Position numbers and translations under genes: made by a program. A DNA stretch of 64,000 bases. It comes from Haemonchus contortus. Taxonomy: Eukaryota > Nematoda > Chromadorea > Rhabditida > Trichostrongylidae. The stretch lies in assembly GCA_000469685.2 (NCBI GenBank), contig LS997567.1, positions 14,019,594 to 14,083,593 of the forward strand, read 5' to 3'. Below are positions 1 through 12,202 of this stretch, piece after piece. Under the pieces are notes generated by a model. The model was given only the letters and a program-made list of their open reading frames with translations. It did not search any database and had not been told where the DNA came from. Positions within the stretch are counted from its first letter, which is position 1. Each line of letters begins with the position of its first letter.

Positions 1-3000
1 AGCGTTCTGGAACCGTTTTATAAATTTTTGATCATAGCTTACTTTCACCCAAGTGAAAAACCAGCTCCCTTTGACGCTTTGATCACTTTTCTTATATAAC
101 CTTCGATAACCCTGCTCTCATGGATTTAAACGTTCTGGAGCAGAGTTATGGATTTCGGACCATAGCCTAGCCCACCCTACTGCAAACCCAGCCCACATTG
201 GCGTTCCGATCACGAATCTTCTATAAGCTCCCTAAACTTTGTTCTTTTGGTTTTAAGCGTTCTGGAACAGTGTTATGAATTTTTGCTCACAGCTTTGTCC
301 ACCCAAGTGAAAAACCAGCTCCCTTTGACGCTCTTATCACTTTTCTTATATAACCTTCGATAACCCTGCTCTCATGGATTTAAACGTTCTGGAGCAGAGT
401 TATGGATTTCGGACCATAGCCTAGCCCAGCCTACTGCAAACCCAGCCCGCATTGGAGTTCCGATCACGAATCTTCTATAAGCTCCCTAAACTTTGTTCTC
501 GTGGTCTGAAACGTTCTGCGAACCGTTTCTTGATAAATTTTTGATCATAGCTACTTTCACCCAAGTGAAAAACCAGCTCCCTTTGACGCTTTGATCACTT
601 TCTTATATAACCTTCGATAACCCTGCTCTCATGGATTAAACATTCTGGAGCAGAGTTATGGATTTCGGAACATAGCCTAGCCCACCTACTGCAAACCCAG
701 CCCAATTGGGTTCCGATCACACTTCTTCTGCAACCTCCAACAACTTCGTTCTCGTGGGTTTAACGTTCTGGAACAGAGTTATGGAATTTCGGACCATAGC
801 TAAAGCCCACCCCAACTGGGGTTCTGCACAATCTTCTAGCTCCCACTTGTGACGTTCTGAACTTTATCAATTTTCATAGCAACCACTCAGTGAAAACCAG
901 TTCGCTTTGATCACTTTCTTATATAACTTGATAACCTGCTCTCATGGATTTAAACGTTCTGGAGCAGAGTTATGGGTTTCGGACCATAGCCTAACCCAAA
1001 GCACAGGAAACCCTGCCCATACTGGGGTTCCTATCACGAATCTTCTCTAGGTTCCCTAAACTTTGTTCTCGTGGTCTGAAACGTTCTGGAACCGTTTTAT
1101 AAATTTTTGATCATAGCTACTTTCACCAAAGTGAAAAACCAGCTCACTTTGACGCTTTGATCACTTTTCTTATATAACCTTCGATAACCCTGCTCTCATG
1201 GATCTAAACATTCTGGAGCAGAGTTATGGATTTCGGAACATAGCATAGCCCATCCTACTGCAAACCCAGCCCACATTGGAGTTCCGATCACACTTCTTCT
1301 GCAACCTCCAACAACTTCGTTCTCGTGGGTGTTAACGTCCTGGAACAGAGTTATGGATTTCGGACCATAGCCTATCCCAAAGCACAGGAAACCCTGCCCA
1401 TACTGGGGTTCCTATCACGAATCTTCTCTAGTTCCCTAAATTTTGTTCTCGTGGTCTGAACGTTCCTGGAACCGTTTTATAAATTTTTGCTCACAGCTTT
1501 GTCCACCCAAGTGAAAAACCAGCTCCCTTTTGACGCTCTTATCACTTTTCTTATATAACCTTCGATAACCTGCTTCCATGGATTTAAAAGGTTCTGGACA
1601 GAGTTATGGATTCGGACCATAGCCTAGCCCACCCCTACTGCAAACCCAGCCCGCATTGGAGTTCCGATCAACGCAATCTTCTATAAGCTCCCTAAACTTT
1701 GTTCTTTTGGGTTTTAAGCGTTCTGGAACAGTGTTATGAAATTTTTGCTCACAGCTTTGTCCACCCAAGTGAAAACCAGCTCCCTTTGACGCTCTTATCA
1801 CTTTTCTTATATAACCTTCGATAACCCTGCTCTCATGGATTAAACGTTCTGTAGCAGAGTTATGGATTCCGGACCATAGCCCTAGCCCACCTACTGCAAA
1901 CCCAGCCGCATTGGAGTTCCGATCACGAATCTTCTATAAGCTCCCTAAACCTTTGTTCTCGTGGGTTCTGAAACGTTCTGGAACCGTTTTATAAATTTTT
2001 GAATCATAGCTAACACTTTCACCCAAGTGAAACCCAGCTTTCCCTTTGACCTTTGATCACCTTTTTCTTATATAACCTTCGATAACCCTGCTCTCATGGA
2101 TTTAAACGTTCTGGAGCAGAGTTATGGGTTTCGGACCATACGCCCTAAACACCAAGCACAGGAAAACCCTGCCCCATACTGGGTTTCGTATCCGAATCTT
2201 CTCTAGTTCCCTTAAACTTTGTTCTCGTGGTCCTGAAACGTTCTGGAACCGTTTTAATAAATTTTTTGATCATAGCTTACTTTCACCCCAGTGAAAAACC
2301 AGCTCCCTTTGACGCTTCTTATCACTTTTCCTTATATAACCTTCGATACCTGCTCTCATTGGATCTAAACATTCTGGAGCAGAGTATGATTTGGAACATA
2401 GCATAGCCACCTACGCAAACCCAGCCCACATGGAGCGATCAACTTCTTCTGCACCTCCACACTTCGTTCTCGTGGTTTAACGTCCTGGACAGAGTTAGGT
2501 TCCATAATCACGAAATACTTCTCACGATCTTCTATAAGCTCCCTAAACTTTGTTCTTTTGGTTTTAAGCGTTCTGGAACAGTGTTATGAATTTTTGCTCA
2601 CAGCTTTGTCCACCCAAGTGAAAAAACCAGCTCCCTTTGACGCTCTTATCACTTTTCTTATATAACCTTCGATAACCCTGCTCTCATGGATTTAAACGTT
2701 CTGGAGCAGAGTTATGGATTTCGGACCATAGCCTATCCCAAAGCACAGGAAACCCTGCCCATACTGGGGTTCCTATCACGAATCTTCTCTAGTTCCCTAA
2801 ATTTTGTTCTCGTGGTCTGAAACGTTCTGGAACCGTTTTATAAATTTTTGATCATAGCTACTTTCACCAAGTGAAAAACCAGCTCCACTTTGACGCTTTG
2901 ATCACTTTTCTTATATAACCTTCGATAACCCTGCTCTCATGGATCTAAACATTCTGGAGCAGAGTTATGGATTTCGGAACATAGCATAGCCCATCCTACT

Positions 3001-6000
3001 GCAAACCCAGCCCACAATTGGAGTTCCGATCACACTTCTTCTGCAACCTCCAACAACTTCGTTCTCGTGGGTGTTAACGTCCTGGAACAGAGTTATGGAT
3101 TTCGGACCATAGCCTATCCCAAAGCACAGGAAACCCTGCCCATACTGGGGTTCCTATCACGAATCTTCTCTAGTTCCCTAAATTTTGTTCCGTGGTCTGA
3201 AACGTTCTGGAACCGTTTTATAAATTTTTGATCATAGCTACTTTCACCAAAGTGAAAAACCAGCTCACCTTTGACGCTTTGATCACTTTTCTTATATAAC
3301 CTTCGATAACCCTGCTCTCATGTATCTAAACATTCTGGAGCAGAGTTATGGATTTCGGAACATAGCCTAGCCCACCCCACCGCAAACCCAGCCCACATTG
3401 GCGTTCCGATCACGAATCTTCTATAAGCTCCCTAAACTTTGTTCTTGTGGTTGAAACGTTCTGGAACAGCGTTTTATAAATTTTTGCTCACAGCTTTGTC
3501 CACCCAAGTGAAAAACCAGCTCCCTTTGACGCTCTTATCACTTTTCTTATATAACCTTCGATAACCCTGCTCTCATGGATTTAAACGTTCTGTAGCAGAG
3601 TTATGGATTCCGGACCATAGCCTAGCCCACCCTACTGCAAACCCAGCCCACAATGGAGTTCCGATCACACTTCTTCTGCAACCTCCAACAACTTCGTTCT
3701 CGTGGGTGTTAACGTCCTGGAACAGAGTTATGGATTTCGGACCATAGCCTATCCCAAAGCACAGGAAACCCTGCCCATACTGGGGTTCCTATCACGAATC
3801 TTCTCTAGTTCCCTAAATTTTGTTCCCGTGGTCTGAAACGTTCTGGAACCGTTTTATAAATTTTTGATCATAGCTACTTTCACCAAAGTGAAAAACCAGC
3901 TCACTTTGACGCTTTGATCACTTTTCTTATATAACCTTCGATAACCCTGCTCTCATGTATTTAAACATTCTGGAGCAGAGTTATGGATTTCGGAACATAG
4001 CCTAGCCCACCCCACCGCAAACCCAGCCCACATTGGCGTTCCGATCACGAATCTTCTATAAGCTCCCTAAACTTTGTTCTTGTGGTTTAAAGTGTTCTGG
4101 AACAGCGTTATGAATTTTTGCTCACAGCTTTGTCCACCCAAGTGAAAACCAGCTCCCTTTGACGCTCTTATCACTTTTCTTATATAACCTTGATAACCCT
4201 GCTCTCATGGATTTAAACGTTCTGTAGCAGAGTTATGGATTCCGGACCATAGCCTAGCCCACCCTACTGCAAACCCAGCCCACAATGGAGTTCCGATCAC
4301 ACTTCTTCTGCAACCTCCAACAACTTCGTTCTCGTGGGTGTTAACGTCCTGGAACAGAGTTATGGATTTCGGACCATAGCCTATCCCCAAAGCACAGGAA
4401 ACCCTGCCCATACTGGGGTTCCTATCACGAATCTTCTCTAGTTCCCTAAATTTTGTTCCCGTGGTCTGAAACGTTCTGGAACCGTTTTATAAATTTTTGA
4501 TCATAGCTACTTTCACCCAAGTGAAAAACCAGCTCCCTTTGACGCTTTGATCACTTTTCTTATATAACCTTCGATAACCCTGCTCTCATGGATCTAAACA
4601 TTCTGGAGCAGAGTTATGGATTTCGGAACATAGCCTAGCCCACCCTACTGCAAACCCAGCCCACATTGGAGTTCCGATCACGAATCTTCTATAAGCTCCC
4701 TAAACTTTGTTCTCGTGGTTTTTAAACGTCCTGGAACAGAGTTATGGATTTCGGAACATAGCCTAGCCCGCTCTACTGCAAACCCAGCCCACATTGGCGT
4801 TCCGATCACGAATCTTCTATAAGCTCCCTAAACTTTGTTCTTTTGGTTTTAAGCGTTCTGGAACAGTGTTATGAATTTTTGCTCACAGCTTTGTCCACCC
4901 AAGTGAAAAACCAGCCCACATTGGAGTTCCGATCACGAATCTTCTATAAGCTTCCCTAAACTTTGTTCTCGTGGTCTGAAACGTTTTGGAACCGTTTTAT
5001 AAATTTTTGATCATAGCTACTTTCACCCTACTGCAAACCCAGCCCACATTGGAGTTCCGATCACACTTCTTCTGCAACCTCCAACAACTTCGTTCTCGTG
5101 GGTGTTAACGTCCTGGAACAGAGTTATGGATTTCGGACCATAGCCTATCCCAAAGCACAGGAAACCCTGCCCATACTGGGGTTCCTATCACGAATCTTCT
5201 CTAGTTCCCTAAATTTTGTTCTCGTGGTCTGAAACGTTCTGGAACCGTTTTATAAATTTTTGATCATAGCTACTTTCACCAAAGTGAAAAACCAGCTCAC
5301 TTTGACGCTTTGATCACTTTTCTTATATAACCTTCGATAACCCTGCTCTCATGTATCTAAACATTCTGGAGCAGAGTTATGGATTTCGGAACATAGCCTA
5401 GCCCACCCCACTGCAAACCCAGCCCACATTGGCGTTCCGATCACGAATCTTCTATAAGCTCCCTAAACTTTGTTCTTGTGGTTTAAAGTGTTCTGGAACA
5501 GCGTTATGAATTTTTGCTCACAGCTTTGTCCACCCAAGTGAAAAACCAGCTCCCTTTGACGCTCTTATCACTTTTCTTATATAACCTTCGATAACCCTGC
5601 TCTCATGGATCTAAACGTTCTGTAGCAGAGTTATGGATTCCGGACCATAGCCTAGCCCACCCTACTGCAAACCCAGCCCACAATGGAGTTCCGATCACAC
5701 TTCTTCTGCAACCTCCAACAACTTCGTTCTCGTGGGTGTTAACGTCCTGGAACAGAGTTATGGATTTCGGACCATAGCCTAGCCCGCTCTACTGCAAACC
5801 CAGCCCACATTGGCGTTCCGATCACGAATCTTCTATAAGCTCCCTAAACTTTGTTCTTTTGGTTTTAAGCGTTCTGGAACAGTGTTATGAATTTTTGCTC
5901 ACAGCTTTGTCCACCCAAGTGAAAAACCAGCTCCCTTTGACGCTCTTATCACTTTTCTTATATAACCTTCGATAACCCTGCTCTCATGGATCTAAACATT

Positions 6001-7775
6001 CTGGAGCAGAGTTATGGATTTCGGACCATAGCCTATCCCAAAGCACAGGAAACCCTGCCCATACTGGGGTTCCTATCACGAATCTTCTCTAGTTCCCTAA
6101 ACTTTGTTCTCGTGGTCTGAAACGTTCTGGAACCGTTTTATAAATTTTTGATCATAGCTACTTTCACCAAAGTGAAAAACCAGCTCACTTTGACGCTTTG
6201 ATCACTTTTCTTATATAACCTTCGATAACCCTGCTCTCATGGATCTAAACATTCTGGAGCAGAGTTATGGATTTCGGAACATAGCATAGCCCATCCTACT
6301 GCAAACCCAGCCCACATTGGAGTTCCGATCACACTTCTTCTGCAACCTCCAACAACTTCGTTCTCGTGGGTGTTAACGTCCTGGAACAGAGTTATGGGTT
6401 TCGGACCATAGCCTAGCCCAAAGCACAGGAAACCCTGCCCATACTGGGGTTCCGATCACGAATCTTCTATATGCTCCCCTACCTTTGTTCTCGTGGTCTG
6501 AAACGTTCTGGAACCGTTTTATAAATTTTTGCTCACAGCTTTGTCCACCCAAGTGAAAAACCGCTCCCTTTGACGCTCTTATCACTTTTCTTATATAACC
6601 TTCGATAACCCTGCTCTCATGGATCTAAAACATTCTGGAGCAGAGTTATGGATTTTCGGACCATAGCCTATCCCAAAGCACAGGAAACCCTGGCCCATAC
6701 TGGGGTTCCTATCACGAATCTTCTCTAGTTCCCTAAATTTTGATTTCTCGTGGTCTGAAACGTTCGGGGAACGCGTTTTTACTAAAATTTTTGATCATAG
6801 CTAGTTCACCAAGTGGAAAAACCCTCCCTTTGACGTCTATATAACTTCTTGTTATAAACTTTCTTATATTTAACCTTCGAAACCCAGCCCTTCATCGGAC
6901 TTTTCTTAAACTTCGATTCTCTCTGGTTTAAGCAGAGTTATGGATTCGGACCATAGCCTAGCCCAAAGCACGGAAACCCTGCCCATACTGGAGTTCCTAT
7001 CACGAATCTTCTCTAGTTCCTAAACTTTGTTCTCGTGGTCTGAAACGTTCTGAAAAGGTGTTATGAATTTTTGATCATAGCTACTTTCACCCAAGTGAAA
7101 AACCAGCTCCCTTTGACGCTTTGATCACTTTTCTTATATAACCTTCGATAACCCTGCTCTCATGGATTTAAACGTTCTGGAGCAGAGTTATGGATTTCGG
7201 AACATATCCAAGCCAACACTACTGCAAACCCAGCCCACATTGCGATTCCGATCACACTTCTTCTGCAACCTCCAACAACTTCGTTCTCGTGGGTTTGAAC
7301 GTCCTAGAACAGAGTTATGGGTTTCGGACCATAGACTAGCCCAAAGCACAGGAAACCCTGCTCATACTGGGGTTCCTATCACGAATCTTCGCTAGGTTCC
7401 CTAAACTTTGTTGTCGTGGTCTGAAACGTTCAGGAATCGTTTTATAAATTTTTGATCATAGCTACGTTCACCCTAGCGAAAAACCAGCCCCCTTTATCGC
7501 TTTGATCACTTTTCTTATATAACCTTCGATAACCCTGCTCTCATGGATTTAAACGTTCTGGAGCAGAGTTATGGATTCCGGACCATAGCCTAGCCCACCC
7601 TACTGCAAACCCAGCCCACATTGGAGTTCCGATCACGAATCTTCTATAAGCTCCCTAAACTTTGTTCTCGTGGTCTGAAACGTTCTGGAACCGTTTTATA
7701 AATTTTTGATCATGGCTACGTTCACCCGAGTGAAAAACCAGCTCCGTTTGGCGCTTTGATAACTTTTCTTATATA
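1..7775 (+). repeat. Satellite array, ~250 bp dimeric unit, forward orientation
   Basis: About thirty tandem copies of a unit near 254 bases (the same ATGGATTTAAACGTTCTGG landmark falls at 120, 374 and 631). Each unit joins two related half-units of about 125 bases. One carries CAGAGTTATGGATTTCGG and ends in CTAAACTTTGTTCTCGTGG. The other carries TTTTATAAATTTTTGATCAT and ends in CTTCGATAACCCTGCTCTC. Some units carry an extra half-unit (for example 631 to 944, spacing 313), so the higher-order structure is irregular. Open frames in it are by-products of the repeat. It resembles pericentromeric or heterochromatic satellite, but location cannot be told from here. Confidence 0.95.
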
Positions 7776-8670
7776 GCACTGTTCCAGAACGTTTCTCTCC
7801 ACGAGAACAAAGTTACGGGAGCTCATAGAAGATTCGTGATCGGAAGCACAACGTGGGCTGGGTTTGCAGAAGAGTGGGCTAGGCTATGTTCCGAAATCCA
7901 TAACTCTGTTCCAGAACGTTAAAACCCCCGAGAACGAAGTTGTTGGAGGTTGCAGAAGAAGTGTGATCGGAACCCCGAAGTGGGCAGGGTTTGCTGTGGA
8001 CTGGGCTAGGCTATGTTTCCGAAAATTCATAACACATTTCCTGAACGTTTCTCTCCCACGAGAAACTACGTTAAGGGAGCTTATAGGAGATTTGTGATCG
8101 GAAACCCAACGTGGGCCGGGTTTGCAGTAGAGTGGGCTAGGCTGTGTTTCCGAAATCCATAGCACTGTTCCAGAACGTTTCTCTCCGCGAAAACAATGTT
8201 ACGGGAGCTCATAGAAGATTCGTGATCGGAATCCCAACGTGGGCTGGGTTTGCACTGGGGTCGTCAAAGCTGTGAGCAAAAATTCACAATTCTGTTCCGG
8301 AAGGTTTTACACCACGAGAAAAAGCTAAGGAAGCTTATAGAAGATTCGTGATCGGAAACCCAACGTGGGCTAGGTTTGCAGTAGAGTGGGCTAGGCTATG
8401 TTCCGAAATCCATAACTCTGTTCTGGAACGTTTTAAACCCACGAGAGCAGAGTTATCGATGGTTATATAAGAAAAGTGATCAAAACGTCAAAGAGGCTGG
8501 TTTTTCACTTTGGTGGACAAAGCTGTGAGCAAAAATTCATAACACTGTTCCAAAACGTTTCACTCCACGAGAACAAAGTTAAGGGAGCTCATAGAAGATT
8601 CGTGATCGGAAACCCAACGTGGGCAGGGTTTGCACTTGGGTGGACAAAGCTGTGAGCAAGAATTCATAAA
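7776..8670 (-). repeat. Same satellite family, inverted orientation
   Basis: From about 7776 the monomers read as the reverse complement of the preceding array. The landmark GTGGGCTGGGTTTGCA (or close variants) recurs at 7853, 7980, 8111, 8239 and 8365, a spacing of 126-131 bases, so here the half-unit itself is the period. The array fades at about 8670 into CA-rich sequence. Monomers are more diverged from each other than in the forward array. Confidence 0.92.
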
Positions 8671-8687
8671 TTTTCGGTCAGACAAAC

Positions 8688-8738
8688 ACGCACACATACT
8701 GACACACACACAAACACAAACACACCAACAGACACACT
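8688..8738. repeat. CA-rich simple sequence
   Basis: Degenerate cacaca/caaaca tract with ACACACAAACACAAACACAC as its core, just past the satellite edge. No gene is seen here. Confidence 0.75.
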
Positions 8739-8897
8739 TAGCCGATTGTATAAGTAGGATATATATGTCTTTTATCAATTCTAATGTGAGATGTCTTTGT
8801 TCCTTTCTGCTGACCTTCTGCCATGAGAGCACATTCGTGCGTAAATATAACATACATATCGCACTGAATTCATGTATTATATATATAATATATATGT

Positions 8898-8976
8898 ATA
8901 TACGTCGTATTCGTATGTTTTATGTATAACATACATAATGTATGTTATACATAAAACATACGAATACGACGTATAT
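8898..8976. repeat. Perfect AT-rich palindrome, 39-base arms, 1-base centre
   Basis: Left arm 8898-8936 is the exact reverse complement of 8938-8976, with a single A at 8937 between them. The core of each arm is CGTCGTATTCGTATGTTTTA or its complement. A third copy of the left arm, in direct orientation with one visible base change, lies at 8997-9029 after a TA-dinucleotide run. It would extrude a hairpin readily, and may be the residue of a small foldback element. Confidence 0.85.
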
Positions 8977-9059
8977 GTATATATATATATATATATGTCG
9001 TATTCGTATGTTTTATGTATGACATACATATTGTATAATAATTAAGAGCACGTGAGAGT

Positions 9060-11360
9060 GGAAGTTATCGTAGTTATCGCGAATACTACAATGTATCTGT
9101 TGTGCTAAGCGAGAACTTCCTCCATATCGCCAGTGCACTCAAATCTAGATCACCCCTTCTACCGTACAGTCGTGGGTGTTTCCGGTGTCTCCCGCCCACT
9201 TCTCATATACACTCCGCGCACAGTCCAACCCTCCCCTTTTAGAGACGATTTGCCTCTGATCGTCGGTCATTCTCGATTGAATCCCTTGTTAACCACATAT
9301 CTATAATAATTCTGAGCATCGTGAATATCCATTACTTCGCCAATGTCAATGCAGCCATCACTGATATTCAGTGTATGGCTCGTACAGGTCAGTCATTCGA
9401 TGCATTTCATTTCCACACTTTCGTTTCATCGGTAACCCTTCAGAATACATTCAAAAAGCTACGGTCTTAAAGACCGAAACACGCTTCACCAATGAACTTA
9501 CAAGCTATTATTATGATGGTGGTTATGGTTACTTTATGTTGAATATATTGGCCAGGATATGTGTATCGCCTTTCTTTGAGTATTATGATACCACAAAGCA
9601 ATCTCAGAGAACCGCGTCAAGTTCCAGTCGAAGCGACAAAAAAAGCTCTATCATTCCTAGGCACTCTTGACAGAACTCAACCTTGAGTTGTCGCAGAGTT
9701 TCATTAGGATAGCGAACGATCAATGCGCTCTTTTTTTCGCAACGCTGCAGTCAAGGGCGCTGTCAATGTGTGCAAATTGCGACTGCCATTCTGTCGCGCT
9801 GCAGTAGGAATATGTTATTCTTCCACGTACAGAAATTATGTTAAGGATGATTTTTCAACGTCCCTCGAAAATGACAAACGTTCAGAAAGGTCGCAATTGG
9901 AATTCCGCTACCAGAAGAAAAAATGATGCTCAAAAAAGATGGGAGATGCAGCCTCCTCCACTCCGCTTTTATTCTAGAATGTTGATCCATTACACGGAGA
10001 ATCCATCCCTTTTCTGTATTATTTTTTTACTCCAGTTCAGAGTAGAAATTGACATCTTATTGTAAAAACAAACGACACACATATTTCCTTATTTCCAAAA
10101 CATCAAAATGAGAAATAATCAGTCATTCGTTTGGGGATCGCGTATAGTAAACAGCAACGTCTGAGAGATTGACTAGCATCCCATCATTTGTTGAGTTTCA
10201 CTGGTCAGCATTTATTCATCTCTGCAAAAAATATTTGAAGACATTTCTAGAGAGTTGGCTGATGTTGTGCCCTAAAATGTCATACCCCACTGTGTTGGGG
10301 TTGTCCAAAACACGTCATTTCAGATTGTTTTTCTGCATTTACTATGCGAACGTTCCTTAATTCCTCGATCTATGCCCGAAGTAGGGAGCCTTCCGCTAAT
10401 CATTTTTTCTTCGGTTATGTTTTTCTATTTGTGCACAATCCAGTGCTTCACTGGGTTTTCTGAATTCACCCTCTCTTGTGTGTCTCGAATCGTCAATGGC
10501 ATGAGGTAAAACTGCGAATAAATCCATTGGACTAGGAAACTGCTTCATAAGTTTAGTACAATGCGAACTATAAAACTCTAGATTAAAGGAGCTGCTCCTC
10601 CACCATTCTTATTTTTACATCGCGAATGGACCACCGAAGGGCTGGTGTTCGCGCTACTGTAATCATAATGTGATGGTCTTCGAAACCATTCGCACAGTTC
10701 TTTATATAGATTGATGGATCAGAGATTTACGAGGATTTTGGGCTTCTCACTATACGAGACAGTCCTACCTATTCCACCACACAACGAAACATCGTTCGAA
10801 CCTCTACCTTGATGATTCGATAGGAAAGTTGATAACCTCCTGGATATCAGGTTGCCTCCGCACTTCGCATACTTTCAGTGCAAGCACAGTTAAGGTTTTA
10901 TGGATTCTTATGTGAGCGTGGTCGGATTGTCTCAATGTGAGCTTCTCATCAGTTCGAACGATTTATTTACGGCTGTACTTTCACATGAATATAGATTCTT
11001 AAAGATCCGGGCGTTCATCCACAACTGCTATGACATTTGCTATGTGAACTACTTCTGATCTTGTGTGGGATTTGCAGTGATCTGTCAAGTAATACACACA
11101 TGTAATAATGCCCATTATACAGCTTTTATGGGTGAATGTTGTGACGTACATATACTTCTGGGTCATCGGCGTGAGTGTTGAGACTCACAAGGTTGAAATT
11201 CTCAATTGAAGCCGTGACGGAACCGACGAGGAGCGATAAATACGGTGGTGCGCGGCATCAAAAAAAAAAAACGCCAACCAGACGCTAGCGACCTTCAGCA
11301 GCCTATTGCTGAGAATACGCCGACAAAAACGACAGTGTCGAACACGTTCATAGACATGGT
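9060..11360. other. No recognisable gene
   Basis: I see no convincing gene, transposon end or RNA gene here. Several short open frames exist (for example 9371-9670 and 9723-9926, + strand), but they lack recognisable domains and consistent splice context. A short poly-A run lies at about 11263. Confidence 0.5.
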
Positions 11361-11366
11361 TCATTA

Positions 11367-11687
11367 TTAAGATAATGTAAGGTGTTCCTGCGTTAACAAA
11401 ACTGAGCGAACAAGGGCATCAAGATCGATATAATCTGCCATAAATCTTAACAGCTCAAAAAATTGTGCATTCACAGCAGTCGATATTGTCGATAGTGATG
11501 TTCCGAGGGAGGATTGATCAGGACTGTGGCAGTACCTCTCAGAAGCAACTGTTTGTTTTTGAATTCTGCAATCCATTAATTGATGACTTTTATAGGGTGT
11601 GCTGGGAATAGTGGAATTGTTCACATCACCAGAGCTGAGGTACACATTCGGGGTGGAGAAGCAAAGTGATGGTAGGTTATGCCTTAC
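11367..11687 (-). CDS. Possible C-terminal exon of an unknown protein
   Basis: A 106-codon open stretch on the minus strand ends in TAA at 11367 and is bounded upstream by an in-frame TAG at 11688-11690. It reads like coding sequence (…SLGTSLSTISTAV…ELLRFMADYIDLDALV…) with no low-complexity bias, but I recognise no family. There is no obvious start codon, so if real it would be a terminal exon. No convincing acceptor was found, so it may be a chance open frame. Confidence 0.3.
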   Translation of the reverse strand, partial: VRHNLPSLCFSTPNVYLSSGDVNNSTIPSTPYKSHQLMDCRIQKQTVASERYCHSPDQSSLGTSLSTISTAVNAQFFELLRFMADYIDLDALVRSVLLTQEHLTLS

Positions 11688-11877
11688 CTATCCTTTTCAC
11701 TGCTCTAACACTATAGCACACCTTTTGACAAAAGAGGTGGACCCAGAAATCTTATTTCCTGCCTTTTAAGGTACACTTGGCTTGAGCAGATGTTAAAAGA
11801 ATGTGTGCCGTTGAATGATGACATGTCATTGAGAAAATCACAGGTATTAGAATAGAATAAACCGTCTCATGTTTCAG

Positions 11878-11952
11878 TTCCTCCTCATCTTGAGATCGAT
11901 CCAAAACTCACCTATAGTCCAAGATGGTTCTTTGACTGTCGTTGAATTCAAG
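11878..11952 (+). CDS. Exon-like block, possible upstream ADAMTS propeptide exon
   Basis: 75 bases open in one frame only (25 codons, …IVQDGSLTVVEFK). It is preceded by the strong nematode acceptor CATGTTTCAG and followed by the strong donor AAG|GTAAGA. A 51-base intron then leads to another open block at 12004. It lies on the same strand as, and about 3.6 kb upstream of, the first secure ADAMTS propeptide exon at 15530. The assignment to that gene is inference. No start codon or signal peptide is visible. Confidence 0.4.
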
Positions 11953-12003
11953 GTAAGAGTAGCGATAAAAAGCAACATTGTAAACGCTCCTGATCACTTA
12001 TAG

Positions 12004-12099
12004 GATCATCAGTCGGATCGCTCGGTCCACTTTCGTGTTAGAAATGGCCAAAGATTGCAGCATTTTTCCACTTTCACCGCCTCCACCACTTTCATATTT
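12004..12099 (+). CDS. Exon-like block following a 51-base intron
   Basis: After the acceptor CACTTATAG the frame set by the preceding block stays open for 32 codons (DHQSDRSVHFRVRNGQRLQ…) up to a TGA at 12100-12102. The HFRV…G…LQ pattern could belong to the start of an ADAMTS propeptide. The next ADAMTS exon (15530) needs a donor leaving two bases of a codon, and only a weak site (CA|GTCGGA, about 12010) meets this. The true end is therefore uncertain. The ACAT microsatellite begins 100 bases downstream. Confidence 0.33.
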
Positions 12100-12202
12100 T
12101 GACGCACTAATATGGGAGGCCAGGAGTTTTTGATTTTCGGCCAAACACACGCCCTAGAACTGAGACATATTTCGTGCGTGCAAACAAACATACATGTTGT
12201 AA

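Noticed and set aside
1..8670. CRISPR-like array
   Set aside because: Units are long, contiguous and without unique spacers, and the window is eukaryotic; it is satellite DNA.
1604..8929. Open frames of 60-99 codons within and at the edge of the satellite
   Set aside because: They recur with the repeat period, differ by frameshifts between units and have no domain; they are by-products of the tandem repeat.
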